64,000 nt of DNA, from positions 2,793,001-2,857,000 of the forward strand of contig NZ_CP005083.1 of assembly GCF_001563265.1 (NCBI RefSeq), given 5' to 3'. The translations under genes and the position numbers were made by a program. Shown here in pieces: positions 44,410-53,682 of the stretch; within the stretch, counting starts at the first letter, position 1, and each line of letters opens with the position of its first letter. A model generated the notes under the pieces. That model searched no databases, was not told the DNA's origin, and worked only from the letters and a program-made list of their open reading frames with translations. The stretch is from Sphingobium sp. TKS (GTDB taxonomy: Bacteria; Pseudomonadota; Alphaproteobacteria; Sphingomonadales; Sphingomonadaceae).

Positions 44410-45252
44410 CTACCGGCACAGATGCATGAAGTCCCTATCATAGCTGCGCAGATGCGCGCCTCCGTCGATATAGAGCGTCTGCCCGGTAACGGCGTCGGCG
44501 CCGGCCAGATACAGGACGGCTTCGGCAATCTGCTCCGCTTGCGGCAGACGCTCCAGCGGCATCATCTCGGCCAGCCGCTCCATCTGGCCATCATCATAAT
44601 CGGGCGTCGCGATGGTGAGGCCGGGCGCGATGGCATTGACCCGAACCTGCGGCGCCAATGTCGAGGCGGACAGCCGCGTCAGCCCCGCCAGCGCCATTTT
44701 CGAAAGCGTATAGGCCAGTTGGTCGCCATGCGGATGGTCGATCCGCTGGTCGAGGATATTGATGATGCACCGATCCCCCGTACCCGCCGGGATGGTGGCA
44801 AAGGCCTTGGTGAGCAAGGTGGGCGCAGCGCAATTGACGGCATAGTGACGCATCAATTCATCGGCGCTGACGCTGTCCAGCCGGTCCTGCCCAAAGATCG
44901 CGGCGCTGTTGACAAGGACATCGGGCGGACGGCCGAAACGCTCGGCAACCAGGGCCACCAGTTCTTCCGCGCTCTCCGGATCGGTGAAATCGACGGTGAA
45001 GCCGTCCCATTCGGTCGCATTCTCCTCCAGCGTCAGCGCCAGATGGGAATCGAGCCGGGTATCGTGGCTGCCATGGATCGCCAGCGAATAGCCTGCCCGG
45101 GCAAAGGCGGCTGCGATGATGCCGCCCAGCCGCCGATGACCACCAGTCACCAGCGCAAGCCGCTTTTGCGCCAGAGGCCGCGCACCGGCCTGCTCCGGGC
45201 GCTTCCTCGTGCCCCCCAGGGGGCGATAGGCGGGGACTTCCTCTTCGCTCAC
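44410..45252 (-). CDS. SDR-family pteridine reductase-like protein (FolM type)
   Basis: A 280-aa short-chain dehydrogenase. The nucleotide motif is TGGHRRLG, i.e. TGxxxRxG, the Arg variant typical of pteridine reductases PTR1 and FolM; the active site YTLSK is normal. It would reduce dihydromonapterin or dihydrofolate. The GTG start overlaps the folE stop as GTGA, so it is translationally coupled to the first enzyme of pterin synthesis. The N-terminal ~30 residues before the fold are low in conservation. Confidence 0.85.
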   Translation of the reverse strand: MSEEEVPAYRPLGGTRKRPEQAGARPLAQKRLALVTGGHRRLGGIIAAAFARAGYSLAIHGSHDTRLDSHLALTLEENATEWDGFTVDFTDPESAEELVALVAERFGRPPDVLVNSAAIFGQDRLDSVSADELMRHYAVNCAAPTLLTKAFATIPAGTGDRCIINILDQRIDHPHGDQLAYTLSKMALAGLTRLSASTLAPQVRVNAIAPGLTIATPDYDDGQMERLAEMMPLERLPQAEQIAEAVLYLAGADAVTGQTLYIDGGAHLRSYDRDFMHLCR

Positions 45253-45857
45253 GCGCCGATCAGCTTCAACACTTCTTCGCGGCTCTTCACATCCTCGCGG
45301 AAGACGCCGAGCATGCGGCTGGTCTTCATGACGACATTGGGAGTCCGCACCCCCCGTCCTGTCATGCAGCCATGGGTCGCTTCGATCACCACGGCCACGC
45401 CTTCGGGCTTCAGATTTTCCCAGATGCAATTGGCGACTTCCGAAGTCAGCCGCTCCTGCACCTGAAGGCGGTGGGCGAAGGCGTGCAGCACGCGGGCCAG
45501 CTTCGATATGCCCACGACATATTGGCCGGGCAGATAGGCAATATGCGCGACGCCGACGATGGGCGCCATATGATGTTCGCAATGCGACTGGAAGGGGATG
45601 TCCTTCAACAGCACGACGTCGTCATAGCCGCCGACCTCATGGAAGATACGCGAGAGATGATAGGCCGGATCATCGTCGTAACCGCGGCAATATTCCTTCC
45701 ACGCGCGCGCAACGCGTTCGGGCGTTTCCAGCAGGCCTTCCCGCTCCGGATCGTCGCCCGACCAGCGAATCAGCGTACGGATCGCGTCGGCAACGTCTTT
45801 CGGAACCGGGATCTTGACCGACTCGCCCGCAGCTTCGGCATCGGGATCATATTCCAT
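45249..45857 (-). CDS. folE: GTP cyclohydrolase I
   Basis: FolE makes dihydroneopterin triphosphate from GTP. A 202-aa protein with zinc ligands in SHCEHHMAPIVG and HGCMTGRG, and the family blocks ETPERVARAWKEYCRGYD and RLQVQERLTSEVA. ATG 45857 has GGAGTGG upstream. It heads a two-gene operon with the reductase. Confidence 0.96.
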   Translation of the reverse strand: MEYDPDAEAAGESVKIPVPKDVADAIRTLIRWSGDDPEREGLLETPERVARAWKEYCRGYDDDPAYHLSRIFHEVGGYDDVVLLKDIPFQSHCEHHMAPIVGVAHIAYLPGQYVVGISKLARVLHAFAHRLQVQERLTSEVANCIWENLKPEGVAVVIEATHGCMTGRGVRTPNVVMKTSRMLGVFREDVKSREEVLKLIGA

Positions 45858-46009
45858 GGACGGCACCACTCCTTAGTTGCTTGGCGGCATATGGCGACTG
45901 ATTCGCAGGAACGCCAGCCCCTTCGCCCTGCTGGACACGACAACATAGCGGTGGCACATGGATATCAAACCGGATGAACCGGGTCGCTATCATCATCCAC
46001 AGGGGAACC

Positions 46010-46600
46010 ATGCGGACCGAACATATCGCCGCCGTCCTCCTTGCAGCGGGCACTTCCTCACGTTTCGGGGAGGAGGACAAGCTGATGGCCGACTGGCGGG
46101 GCAAGCCGGTCGCTGTCCACGCGCTGGAAACCATCGCCTCCATGATATTTGCCGAACTGGTGGCGGTCGTACGGCCCATCGCCCAGGCGCCGGTCCTGCA
46201 TCGCAGGCTGGAGCGGCGCGGCTACACGATTCTGGTCAACGACCGGCCGGAGGACGGCATATCGGGCAGCATCATCCGGGCGGTCGAACATGTCATGCCG
46301 ATCCGGAAATGCCGTGGCATATTGATCTGCCTGGCCGACATGCCCGATGTGCCGCAGACGCATTACAACCGCATCTGCCTGGCGGCCGAGGACATCCGGT
46401 CCGTCGTCGCCAGCACGGACGGTTTTTCCTCTTCGCCCCCGGCCTTTATCGGGCGGAAGCATTTCCCCGAACTGCTGGCGCTGCGCGGGGACCAGGGCGC
46501 CCGCGCGCTGCTCAGCCATGGCGTGCAGATAGAAACCATGGGCGCCTGCCTGCGGGACATCGACACGCCGGAGGATCTGGCCGAGCGGCGGCCCGAATAG
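46010..46600 (+). CDS. MocA-like nucleotidyltransferase
   Basis: A 196-aa NTP-transferase (GT-A-like) with N-terminal VLLAAGTSSRFGEEDKLMADW and metal-binding LADMPDVP. It resembles MocA/CoxI-type molybdopterin cytidylyltransferases, which attach CMP or GMP to molybdenum cofactor for xanthine-dehydrogenase-like enzymes. No molybdoenzyme gene is near, so the substrate is open. ATG 46010 is preceded by AGGGGA. Confidence 0.85.
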   Translation: MRTEHIAAVLLAAGTSSRFGEEDKLMADWRGKPVAVHALETIASMIFAELVAVVRPIAQAPVLHRRLERRGYTILVNDRPEDGISGSIIRAVEHVMPIRKCRGILICLADMPDVPQTHYNRICLAAEDIRSVVASTDGFSSSPPAFIGRKHFPELLALRGDQGARALLSHGVQIETMGACLRDIDTPEDLAERRPE

Positions 46601-46604
46601 CAAA

Positions 46605-48266
46605 TTAGCTGGAACGAGTCGGATCGGTCATGGGATCGCCCATCTCGCGCGGGTCGGCAGAGCGTCCCAACGGCAGCGAACCGGTCTGCCGTTCCACCAT
46701 GCGATGGACGACCGGCGGATGGGGGCCGCGGTGCAGCGCGTTTATGGCTTCGCTGTTCGCCCGGTCGGCCACGGTCCGGCGGCTGTTGTGGCGGACATAG
46801 TCCAGCCAGGTCGACACATGATAGCGCTCCACCCATAATTCCGGATCGCCCAGATCGCGCAGCAGCGACCAGCCATGGGCGCCGTCACGACGGCGGATGC
46901 GGCGGCGCTCGCTCATCGCCGTCAGGAAGGGAACGACCGATCCGGCGGCTATGCGATATTCTATGGTGACGACCACAGGCCCGCTGCGGGGCTCGATCGG
47001 AACCGCCGTCTCGGGCTCCCGCCACAAATTCTGAAGGTCGAGATTTTCCTCGCCCGCCTGCGACAGCGGACGCACATAGCCGATGAGCGCTGAGACGAAC
47101 TGGACGGCCGCGGCAATATAGAGGGCGACGACGACGCCATGGTCCTCCGCCAATGTGCCGAACAGCCAGGCGCCACCAGCCATGCCCCCAAAGGCGATCA
47201 TCTGATACATCGCGACCGCGCGGGCCACGACCCAGCGCGGCGCCGACATCTGAACGGAAACGTTGAAGGTCGAAAGCGCGATCACCCAGCCCGCACCAGC
47301 CAGCAGGAGCCCCGCCAACGCCACGACCAGCCAGTCGCTGATCGCCATCAGCGCCGTGCCGACCGCGAGCGCCATGGCGGCGCAGCGCACCATGGCCTCG
47401 ACGGAAAAGCGGCGGCGCAATTGCCCCGTCAACAGCGCGCCCGTCACCGCGCCGATGCCGAAGGCGCCGCTGAGCGCCCCGAAAGTCAGCGCTCCGCCGC
47501 CCAATATATCGCGCGCCACCAGCGGCATCATCGCTGAAACAGCGCTTGCGCCAACGCCGAAGGCCGCGCTTCGCAGCAGAACGAGCTGGATATTGGGGGA
47601 CATGGTGACATAGCGGACCCCGGCCCGCATCGCGACGCCCATGCGTTCGCGCGGCAGAAGCTGGGGAACGCTTTCGGGCCGCCACCGGGCCAGCACCGCG
47701 ACCAGGCCGATATAGCTGACTGCATTGACCAGAAAGGCGGTCGCCGCGCCGGCGGCAGCCACGATGACGCCGCCCAGCGCCGGGCCGATGCTGCGGGCCA
47801 TGTTGAAGCCCATGGAATTGAGCGAAACAGCATGGGGCAAGGCCGCTCGCGGGACCATGTCACCCACAGAAGCCTGCCAGGCTGGTCCGTTGATGGCCGT
47901 GGCGCAGCCGATCAGAAAGGTGAAGCCCAGCAACGCCCAGGGCGTCACCCATCCCATCCAGGCGAACAATGCCAGCAGGGCGGAGACGGTGAGCATGAAC
48001 AACTGACAGAGCAGCATCACCACCCGCCGGTCGCTATTGTCCGCCACCGCCCCGGCCCACAGCGACAGCAGCATGATCGGCAGGGTCGTCGCTGCCGGAA
48101 CCAGCGCGATCATCTGGGGCGAGGCGGAGAGCGAGGTCATCATCCACTGTGCGCCGACCGACTGGATCAGCCCGCCGAAGTTGGACGCAAGGCTGGCCCA
48201 CCAGATCGCCCGGAAGATCGGGATCGACAGGGGCGATGGCGGCGGAGGGGAATCTGATTCAGACAC
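46605..48266 (-). CDS. MFS exporter with C-terminal ABM-like domain (MFS_3 family)
   Basis: A ~553-aa protein. Residues ~15-400 contain 12 membrane helices (EntS-like major facilitator, first loop LWAGAVADNSDRRVV); after about 435 a soluble domain (VVVTIEYRIAAGSVVPFL... ELWVERYHVSTWLDYVRHN) resembles antibiotic-biosynthesis-monooxygenase folds. Such fusions are known in the MFS_3 family, whose members export siderophores or secondary metabolites. Start GTG 48266 is likely; the frame opens 90 bp further upstream. No biosynthetic genes are nearby, so the substrate is unknown. Confidence 0.82.
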   Translation of the reverse strand: MSESDSPPPPSPLSIPIFRAIWWASLASNFGGLIQSVGAQWMMTSLSASPQMIALVPAATTLPIMLLSLWAGAVADNSDRRVVMLLCQLFMLTVSALLALFAWMGWVTPWALLGFTFLIGCATAINGPAWQASVGDMVPRAALPHAVSLNSMGFNMARSIGPALGGVIVAAAGAATAFLVNAVSYIGLVAVLARWRPESVPQLLPRERMGVAMRAGVRYVTMSPNIQLVLLRSAAFGVGASAVSAMMPLVARDILGGGALTFGALSGAFGIGAVTGALLTGQLRRRFSVEAMVRCAAMALAVGTALMAISDWLVVALAGLLLAGAGWVIALSTFNVSVQMSAPRWVVARAVAMYQMIAFGGMAGGAWLFGTLAEDHGVVVALYIAAAVQFVSALIGYVRPLSQAGEENLDLQNLWREPETAVPIEPRSGPVVVTIEYRIAAGSVVPFLTAMSERRRIRRRDGAHGWSLLRDLGDPELWVERYHVSTWLDYVRHNSRRTVADRANSEAINALHRGPHPPVVHRMVERQTGSLPLGRSADPREMGDPMTDPTRSS

Positions 48267-48402
48267 GAAATGCCATGAAGCCCAATTGGGGCCGAGGGTC
48301 AAATCAGCGAATCGGAAAATGGCGCGAATCCATGAATGAAGTAGTGAGTTGCCCATACTCTGGAAGTTGACGTTACGGTCGGGCGGGACTGTCGATTGAG
48401 AC

Positions 48403-48430
48403 TTGCACTTTACGTAAACGTAAATACATT
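48403..48430 (+). promoter_or_regulatory. fadA promoter with palindrome filling the -35/-10 spacer
   Basis: TTTACGT-AA-ACGTAAA (48409-48424) is a 16-bp palindrome. It is flanked exactly by TTGCAC (48403-48408) and TACATT (48425-48430), which resemble -35 and -10 hexamers. The palindrome resembles published sites of LiuR/acyl-CoA regulators in Proteobacteria; that comparison is from memory. A repressor or MerR-type activator bound here would act directly on RNA polymerase. Confidence 0.6.
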
Positions 48431-48478
48431 TGCGGGCGTATCCGGCGCTCGCATGCGGCGGGCCAGAGAGGAAAAGCC

Positions 48479-49687
48479 ATGGAAGCCTATATTTACGACG
48501 CCGTCAGGACGCCCCGGGGCCGGGGCAAGGCCGACGGGTCGCTGCACGAGATCACCCCTATCCAACTGGCGACGCAGATGCTGGAAGCGGTGCGCGACCG
48601 GACGGAGATCGACACCGCCGATGTCGACGACGTGATCCTGGGCTGCGTCAGTCCGGTGGGCGAACAGGGTGCCGACATTGCGCGCGTCGCGGTGCTGAAC
48701 GCCGATTATGCGCAGACCGTGCCCGGCGTGCAGGTCAACCGTTTCTGCGCTTCGGGGCTGGAGGCCGTGAACATGGCCGCCGCGAAGGTCTATTCGGGTG
48801 AGGCCGGTCTCGCCATCGGCGGCGGCGTCGAGTCGATGAGCCGGGTGCCCATGGCCTCGGACGGCGGCGCCTGGGCGATGGACCCGGCGGTCGCCTACAA
48901 GACCTATTTCGCGCCGCAGGGCATCGGCGCCGACGTGATCGCCACCAAGTTCGGCATCAGCCGCGACGATGTCGACGCCTATGCCGTGGAAAGCCAGAAG
49001 CGCGCCAAGGCCGCCTGGGATGAGAAGCGCTTCGCCAGATCGATCGTGCCGGTGAAGGATATCATCGGGCAGGTCGTCCTCGACCATGACGAGCATATGC
49101 GGCCGGATGCGACGATGCAGTCCCTGGCCGCGCTCAAGCCGAGTTTCACGGCGCTGGGTGAGGACATGCCGGGCTTCGACACCATCGCCCTCCTCCGCTA
49201 TCCCGAACTGGAAAAGGTCAATCACGTCCACCATGCCGGCAACAGCAGCGGCATTGTCGACGGCGCTGCGGCAGTGTTGGTCGGCAATCGGGAGATGGGC
49301 GAGAAATATGGGCTGAAGCCCCGCGCCCGGATCAAGGCCATGGCCTCCATCGGGTCGGAGCCGCTGATCATGCTGACCGGGCCGGAATTCGTGGCGGGCA
49401 AGCTGCTGAACCGGGCGGGCATGAGCAGGTCCGACATCGACCTGTGGGAACTCAACGAAGCCTTCGCCAGCGTGGTGCTGCGCTACATGCAGGCGATGGA
49501 CCTCGATCATGGCAAGATCAACGTCAATGGCGGCGCGATCGCCATGGGCCATCCGCTGGGCGCGACCGGGGCAATGGTGCTGGGCACGGCGCTGGATGAG
49601 CTGGAACGCACCGGCAAGGGCACGGCGCTCATCAACCTGTGCGTCGGTGCGGGCATGGGCACGGGCATCATCATCGAGCGCGTTTGA
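48479..49687 (+). CDS. fadA: acetyl-CoA C-acyltransferase (thiolase)
   Basis: A 402-aa thiolase completing beta-oxidation by splitting 3-ketoacyl-CoA. The acylated Cys is in [12 protein letters not shown], the catalytic His in [15 protein letters not shown] and the second Cys in [10 protein letters not shown]. It is paired with a fused FadB downstream. AGAGGAAAAGCC precedes the ATG. Confidence 0.94.
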   Translation: MEAYIYDAVRTPRGRGKADGSLHEITPIQLATQMLEAVRDRTEIDTADVDDVILGCVSPVGEQGADIARVAVLNADYAQTVPGVQVNRFCASGLEAVNMAAAKVYSGEAGLAIGGGVESMSRVPMASDGGAWAMDPAVAYKTYFAPQGIGADVIATKFGISRDDVDAYAVESQKRAKAAWDEKRFARSIVPVKDIIGQVVLDHDEHMRPDATMQSLAALKPSFTALGEDMPGFDTIALLRYPELEKVNHVHHAGNSSGIVDGAAAVLVGNREMGEKYGLKPRARIKAMASIGSEPLIMLTGPEFVAGKLLNRAGMSRSDIDLWELNEAFASVVLRYMQAMDLDHGKINVNGGAIAMGHPLGATGAMVLGTALDELERTGKGTALINLCVGAGMGTGIIIERV

Positions 49688-49698
49688 ACATTGGAGCC

Positions 49699-49808
49699 GT
49701 TCGTCCTGAGTAGCCATTGAGCCCGTCGAAATGGCGTATCGAAGGATCAATGCTTCGATACGGGTCTTCGACAAGCTCAGCCCCTACTCAGCACGTACGG
49801 AGGTAGGA
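49699..49808. repeat. intergenic inverted repeat, family 3, between fadA and fadB
   Basis: CCGTTCGTCCTGAGTAG (49699-49715) is nearly complementary to CTACTCAGCACGTACGG near the end of the gap, with inner complementary words around CGTCGAAATGGCGTATCGAA and TTCGATACGGGTCTTCGAC. This GTTCGTCCTGAG...TTCGACAAGCTCAG type is frequent in sphingomonad intergenic DNA. Confidence 0.7.
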
Positions 49809-49821
49809 AAGGTTGCCTCAA

Positions 49822-52011
49822 ATGCAGACCATCAATTTCGACATCGACGCCGACGGCGTCGCCACGCTGACCATCGACGTGCCCGATCAGTCGATGAACG
49901 TCATCGGCCCGGATTTCCTGGCCGATCTGGACGCCGCGATCACGCGCATTTCTTCCGAGGACGCCATCAAGGGCGCGGTCATTGCATCGGGCAAGGACAG
50001 CGGCTTCATGGCGGGCATGGACCTTAAATATTTCGGCTCCATGCTGGTGAGCGAGAATGGCCAAAAGGACAATGCGCACCCCTCCCCCGCCGAAATATTC
50101 GACAAGGTTTTCGTGCTGAACCAGTTGTTCCGCAGGCTCGAAACCTGCGGCAAGCCGGTCGCCTGCGCCATTGAGGGCACCTGTGTCGGCGGCGGGTTCG
50201 AACTGGCGCTGGCCTGTCATCGGCGGATCGTGGGCGACAGCCCCAAGACCCAGCTTGGCCTGCCCGAAATCCTGATCGGCCTGTTCCCCGGCGGCGGCGG
50301 TTCGCAGCGTCTGCCGCGCATCATGGGCGTGCAGGCGTCGCTCATGTACATGTTGCAGGGCAAGCTGTTCCGCCCGGCTGAGGCTGCGATGATGAAGGTC
50401 GTGGACGAGGTGGTGCCGCAGGGAACTGCGGTGGCGAAGGCTAGGGAGTGGGTGAAGGCCAATCCGTCCGCCTCCGTGCAACCATGGGACCAGAAGGGCT
50501 TCAAATTCCCCGGTGGCGCGGGCGGGTTCAATCCGGCCTTCGTGCAGACCATGGCGGGCGCGCTGCCGATGACGCTCAAGCAGACGCAGCGGAACATGAA
50601 CGCGCCGATCGCGCTGCTCTCGGCGGTCTATGAGGGCGCTTTCCTGCCCATCGACCGGGCGATCCGGGTCGAGAGCAAATATTTCGCCAAGGTCGCCGCC
50701 GATCCACAGGCGGCGAACATGATCCGCAGCCTGTTCGTCAACAAGCAGGCGGCGGAACGCGGTGCGCGGCGGCCCAAGGGTGAGGCCAGGGCGCCGACGA
50801 AGAAGCTCGCCATGCTGGGCGCGGGCATGATGGGCGCGGGCATCGCCACCGTGGCGGCGCAAGCGGGCATCGAGGTCGTTCTGTTCGACCGCGATCAGGC
50901 CTATGCCGAAAAGGGCAAGGCGCATGTCGAGGACGTGCTGAAGAAGCGGCTGGGCCGGGGCATGACGCCCGAGAAGATGGCGGAGACGCTGGCCCGCGTG
51001 ACGCCGACGACCGACTATGCCGCGCTGGCTGGAGCGGACTTCGTAATCGAGGCGGTGTTCGAGGATGTCGCGATCAAGGCGGAGGTGACCAAGAAGGTCG
51101 AGGAAGTGCTGGGCGCGGACAAGATTTTCGGGTCCAACACCTCCACCTTGCCGATCACCAAACTCGCCAAGGCGTGGAGCAAGCCGGAGAATTTCATCGG
51201 CATCCACTTCTTCTCGCCGGTCGAGAAAATGCCGCTGGTCGAGATCATCCTCGGCAAGCAAACCGGGCCTGCGGCGATCGCCAAGGCGCTGGATTTCGTG
51301 AGCCAGATCAAGAAGACGCCCATCGTCGTCAATGATTCGCGTGGCTTCTACACCTCGCGCTGCTTCGGCACCTATGTGCAGGAAGGCGTGGAGATGGTGG
51401 CGGAGGGGATCAACCCCGCACTTATCGAAAATGCCGGGCGGCAATTGGGGATGCCGGTGGGGCCGCTGGCCGTAGGCGATGAGGTGTCCATCGAACTGGG
51501 CCACAAGATCGTTGTCGCCGCGCAGAAGGAACTGGGCGACGCCTATGTCGCGCAGCCGTCCGACGCGGTGATGGCGCAGATGATCGAACTGGGACGCCTT
51601 GGCCGCAAGAGCGCCAAGGGCTGGTACGACTATCCCGAAGGCGGAAAGAAGCATCTGTGGCCGGGGCTGGAGGAGATGTTCCCCCGCGCCGCCGTGCAGC
51701 CCGATGTCGAGGAAGTGAAGGAGCGGCTGCTTTATCGCCAGCTCGTCGAATGCGCCCGATGCTTCGAGGAAGGCGTGCTGGAGACGCCGGAGGATGGCGA
51801 TATCGGCGCGATCTTCGGCTGGGGCTTCGCGCCCTATACCGGCGGGCCGTTCAGCCATATGGACACGGTCGGCATCGGTCATGTGGTGGCCGTGCTGGAG
51901 CGGCTGGCGGCAACGCATGGCGACCGTTTCGCGCCGACCGTGCAGTTGCAGGACATGGCGGCGAGCGGCGCGACTTTCTATCGCCCCGTTTCGTCCCGCG
52001 CCGCGGCATGA
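49822..52011 (+). CDS. fadB: fused enoyl-CoA hydratase / 3-hydroxyacyl-CoA dehydrogenase
   Basis: A 729-aa multifunctional beta-oxidation protein (FadB/FadJ type). The N-terminal crotonase domain (about 1-290) has CAIEGTCVGGGFELALACHR and a catalytic segment LGLPEILIGLFPGGGGSQRL. The NAD domain starts near residue 320 (LAMLGAGMMGAGIATVAA); the C-terminal 3HCDH domain follows with FFSPVEKMPLVEII. It hydrates enoyl-CoA and oxidises the L-3-hydroxyacyl-CoA. ATG 49822 chosen over TTG 49813. It shares the fadA transcript or a promoter in the repeat-bearing gap. Confidence 0.95.
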   Translation: MQTINFDIDADGVATLTIDVPDQSMNVIGPDFLADLDAAITRISSEDAIKGAVIASGKDSGFMAGMDLKYFGSMLVSENGQKDNAHPSPAEIFDKVFVLNQLFRRLETCGKPVACAIEGTCVGGGFELALACHRRIVGDSPKTQLGLPEILIGLFPGGGGSQRLPRIMGVQASLMYMLQGKLFRPAEAAMMKVVDEVVPQGTAVAKAREWVKANPSASVQPWDQKGFKFPGGAGGFNPAFVQTMAGALPMTLKQTQRNMNAPIALLSAVYEGAFLPIDRAIRVESKYFAKVAADPQAANMIRSLFVNKQAAERGARRPKGEARAPTKKLAMLGAGMMGAGIATVAAQAGIEVVLFDRDQAYAEKGKAHVEDVLKKRLGRGMTPEKMAETLARVTPTTDYAALAGADFVIEAVFEDVAIKAEVTKKVEEVLGADKIFGSNTSTLPITKLAKAWSKPENFIGIHFFSPVEKMPLVEIILGKQTGPAAIAKALDFVSQIKKTPIVVNDSRGFYTSRCFGTYVQEGVEMVAEGINPALIENAGRQLGMPVGPLAVGDEVSIELGHKIVVAAQKELGDAYVAQPSDAVMAQMIELGRLGRKSAKGWYDYPEGGKKHLWPGLEEMFPRAAVQPDVEEVKERLLYRQLVECARCFEEGVLETPEDGDIGAIFGWGFAPYTGGPFSHMDTVGIGHVVAVLERLAATHGDRFAPTVQLQDMAASGATFYRPVSSRAAA

Positions 52012-52041
52012 ATGGGGTGTAAATCGTTGGATTAGTGGTTT

Positions 52042-52078
52042 AGGCCTTCCCGAACATTTCCGGGGAGGCCTTTTTTTT
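52042..52078 (+). terminator. rho-independent terminator of fadAB
   Basis: AGGCCTTCCC and GGGGAGGCCT (one T-G pair) form a 10-bp stem with a 10-nt loop, followed by eight T, 31 bases after the fadB stop. Confidence 0.85.
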
Positions 52079-52102
52079 GAGGGTCTCCTGTCGAAAATGA
52101 AT

Positions 52103-52174
52103 AACGTGCTCCTGCGAAGGCAGGAGCCCAGTTCAGACGGCGGGACTGGACTCCTGCCTTCGCAGGAGCACGTT
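52103..52174. repeat. paired-hairpin intergenic repeat, family 1 copy B
   Basis: A 72-bp unit: hairpin GCTCCTGC-GAAG-GCAGGAGC, CCAGTTC, spacer, ACTGGA, hairpin CTCCTGC-CTTC-GCAGGAG, with outer ends AACGTG and CACGTT complementary. Same design as 20583-20667, between fadB and galE. Confidence 0.87.
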
Positions 52175-52201
52175 GCAGCTAAGACAGACAGGGCGAAATA
52201 T

Positions 52202-53206
52202 ATGAGCGAAAAGCCGACGGTTCTGGTGACGGGTGGGGCCGGCTATATTGGCAGCCACGCCGTTCTGGCGCTGCGGGATGCGGGCTATGGCGTCGTGGTG
52301 ATCGACAATCTGGTGACGGGCTTTCGCTGGGCGGTGCCGGACGATGTGGCGTTCGTTCAGGGCGATATTGCCGATCAGCCATTGGTGCAGCAGACTTTGC
52401 GCGACCATGGGGTGAAGGCCGTCATGCATTTCGCCGGATCGGTGGTGGTGCCGGAATCGGTCGAGAATCCGCTGAAATATTATCATAACAACAGCGCCAA
52501 GACCCGCGACCTGATCGAGAGCGTCGTGACGGTCGGCGTGCCGCATTTCATCTTTTCCTCGACAGCGGCGACCTATGGCATTCCGGAGGAAAGCCCGGTC
52601 AAGGAAACGACGCCGCAGCGGCCGATCAATCCCTATGGCATGTCGAAGCTGATGACCGAATATATGCTGCGCGACGTGAGCGCGGCGCATGCGATGAATT
52701 TCTGCGCGCTGCGTTATTTCAACGTGGCGGGCGCCGATCCGGCGGGGCGGACCGGGCAGTCGACGGCGGGCGCGACGCATCTGATCAAGGTCGCGGTCGA
52801 GGCCGCATTGGGCAAGCGGAGCCATGTTTCGGTGTTCGGCGCCGACTTCGACACGCCCGATGGAACCGGCGTGCGCGATTATATCCATGTCACCGATCTG
52901 GCGGCGGCCCATGTACTGGCGCTGGAGGCGCTGATGGCGAAGCCGGAGCAGAATTATCTGCTCAATTGCGGCTATGGCCGCGGTTTTTCCGTGCTGGAGG
53001 TGCTGGACGCGGTGGACCGGGTGACGAACCTGAAGATCGACCGGCGGATGGAAGGGCGGCGCGCGGGCGATCCGGATGCGCTGATCTCCGACAATCGGGC
53101 GATCATGGGGGAATTTCCCTGGAAGCCGCAATATGCCGATCTGGACCAGATCGTGACCCACGCCCTCGCCTGGGAACGCAAGCTGACGGAGATTCGGGGC
53201 GAATGA
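52202..53206 (+). CDS. galE: UDP-glucose 4-epimerase
   Basis: A 334-aa extended SDR that interconverts UDP-glucose and UDP-galactose for envelope polysaccharides. NAD motif VTGGAGYIGSHAVLAL, active-site YGMSK and catalytic Ser region FSSTAATYG are present. ATG 52202 marks the start of homology, 27 bp after a repeat element. Its stop overlaps the ybaK start as ATGA. Confidence 0.95.
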   Translation: MSEKPTVLVTGGAGYIGSHAVLALRDAGYGVVVIDNLVTGFRWAVPDDVAFVQGDIADQPLVQQTLRDHGVKAVMHFAGSVVVPESVENPLKYYHNNSAKTRDLIESVVTVGVPHFIFSSTAATYGIPEESPVKETTPQRPINPYGMSKLMTEYMLRDVSAAHAMNFCALRYFNVAGADPAGRTGQSTAGATHLIKVAVEAALGKRSHVSVFGADFDTPDGTGVRDYIHVTDLAAAHVLALEALMAKPEQNYLLNCGYGRGFSVLEVLDAVDRVTNLKIDRRMEGRRAGDPDALISDNRAIMGEFPWKPQYADLDQIVTHALAWERKLTEIRGE

Positions 53207-53676
53207 GCGCGGAGTCCGTTCGGGCCTTTTTCTCCACCCATGCGCCGGATGTCGCCATCATCGACCAGGGGGTGAGCACCGCCACGGTCAATGAGGCCGC
53301 GGAGGCTTTGGGCGTGGTTCCCGCCCGGATCGCCAAGACCCTGTCGCTGCGTGTAGGGGATGAGGTCGCGCTGGTGGTGGCGCGGGGCGATGCGCGGTTG
53401 CATAATGGCAAGGCCAAGGCCGCGCTGGGAGCCAAGCCGCGCATGCTGGGGCTGGAGGAGGTCGAGGGATTGACGGGCCATCCGGTCGGCGGCGTGTGCC
53501 CCTTTGGATTGGCGGCGCCGCTGCCCATCTATTGCGACGTATCGTTGCGCGATTTCGACACCGTGTTTCCGGCGGCGGGATCGCGGACGACTTCGGTGGA
53601 ACTGACGCCGGAGCGGCTGGCCGAACTGACCTGCGCGCGGTGGATCGATATTTGCACCCTTCCGGAAGGGAATTAA
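53203..53676 (+). CDS. YbaK/EbsC-family aminoacyl-tRNA deacylase
   Basis: A 157-aa editing domain like YbaK and the ProRS INS domain, which free mischarged amino acids from tRNA. Conserved segments: ARIAKTLSLRVGDEVALVVARGDARLHN and TGHPVGGVCPFGL. It is translationally coupled to galE by a 4-bp overlap and lies 6 bp before pgl, giving a galE-ybaK-pgl operon without obvious functional logic. Confidence 0.92.
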   Translation: MSAESVRAFFSTHAPDVAIIDQGVSTATVNEAAEALGVVPARIAKTLSLRVGDEVALVVARGDARLHNGKAKAALGAKPRMLGLEEVEGLTGHPVGGVCPFGLAAPLPIYCDVSLRDFDTVFPAAGSRTTSVELTPERLAELTCARWIDICTLPEGN

Positions 53677-53682
53677 ACGCTC

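Noticed and set aside
49777..51918. 713-codon open frame antisense to fadB
   Set aside because: Same low-complexity His/Arg/Leu composition, no family motifs, and fadB on the other strand is unambiguous.
51794..52201. Upstream extension of galE into fadB
   Set aside because: Overlaps the fadB 3' end and crosses its terminator and a repeat; GalE homology begins at 52202.
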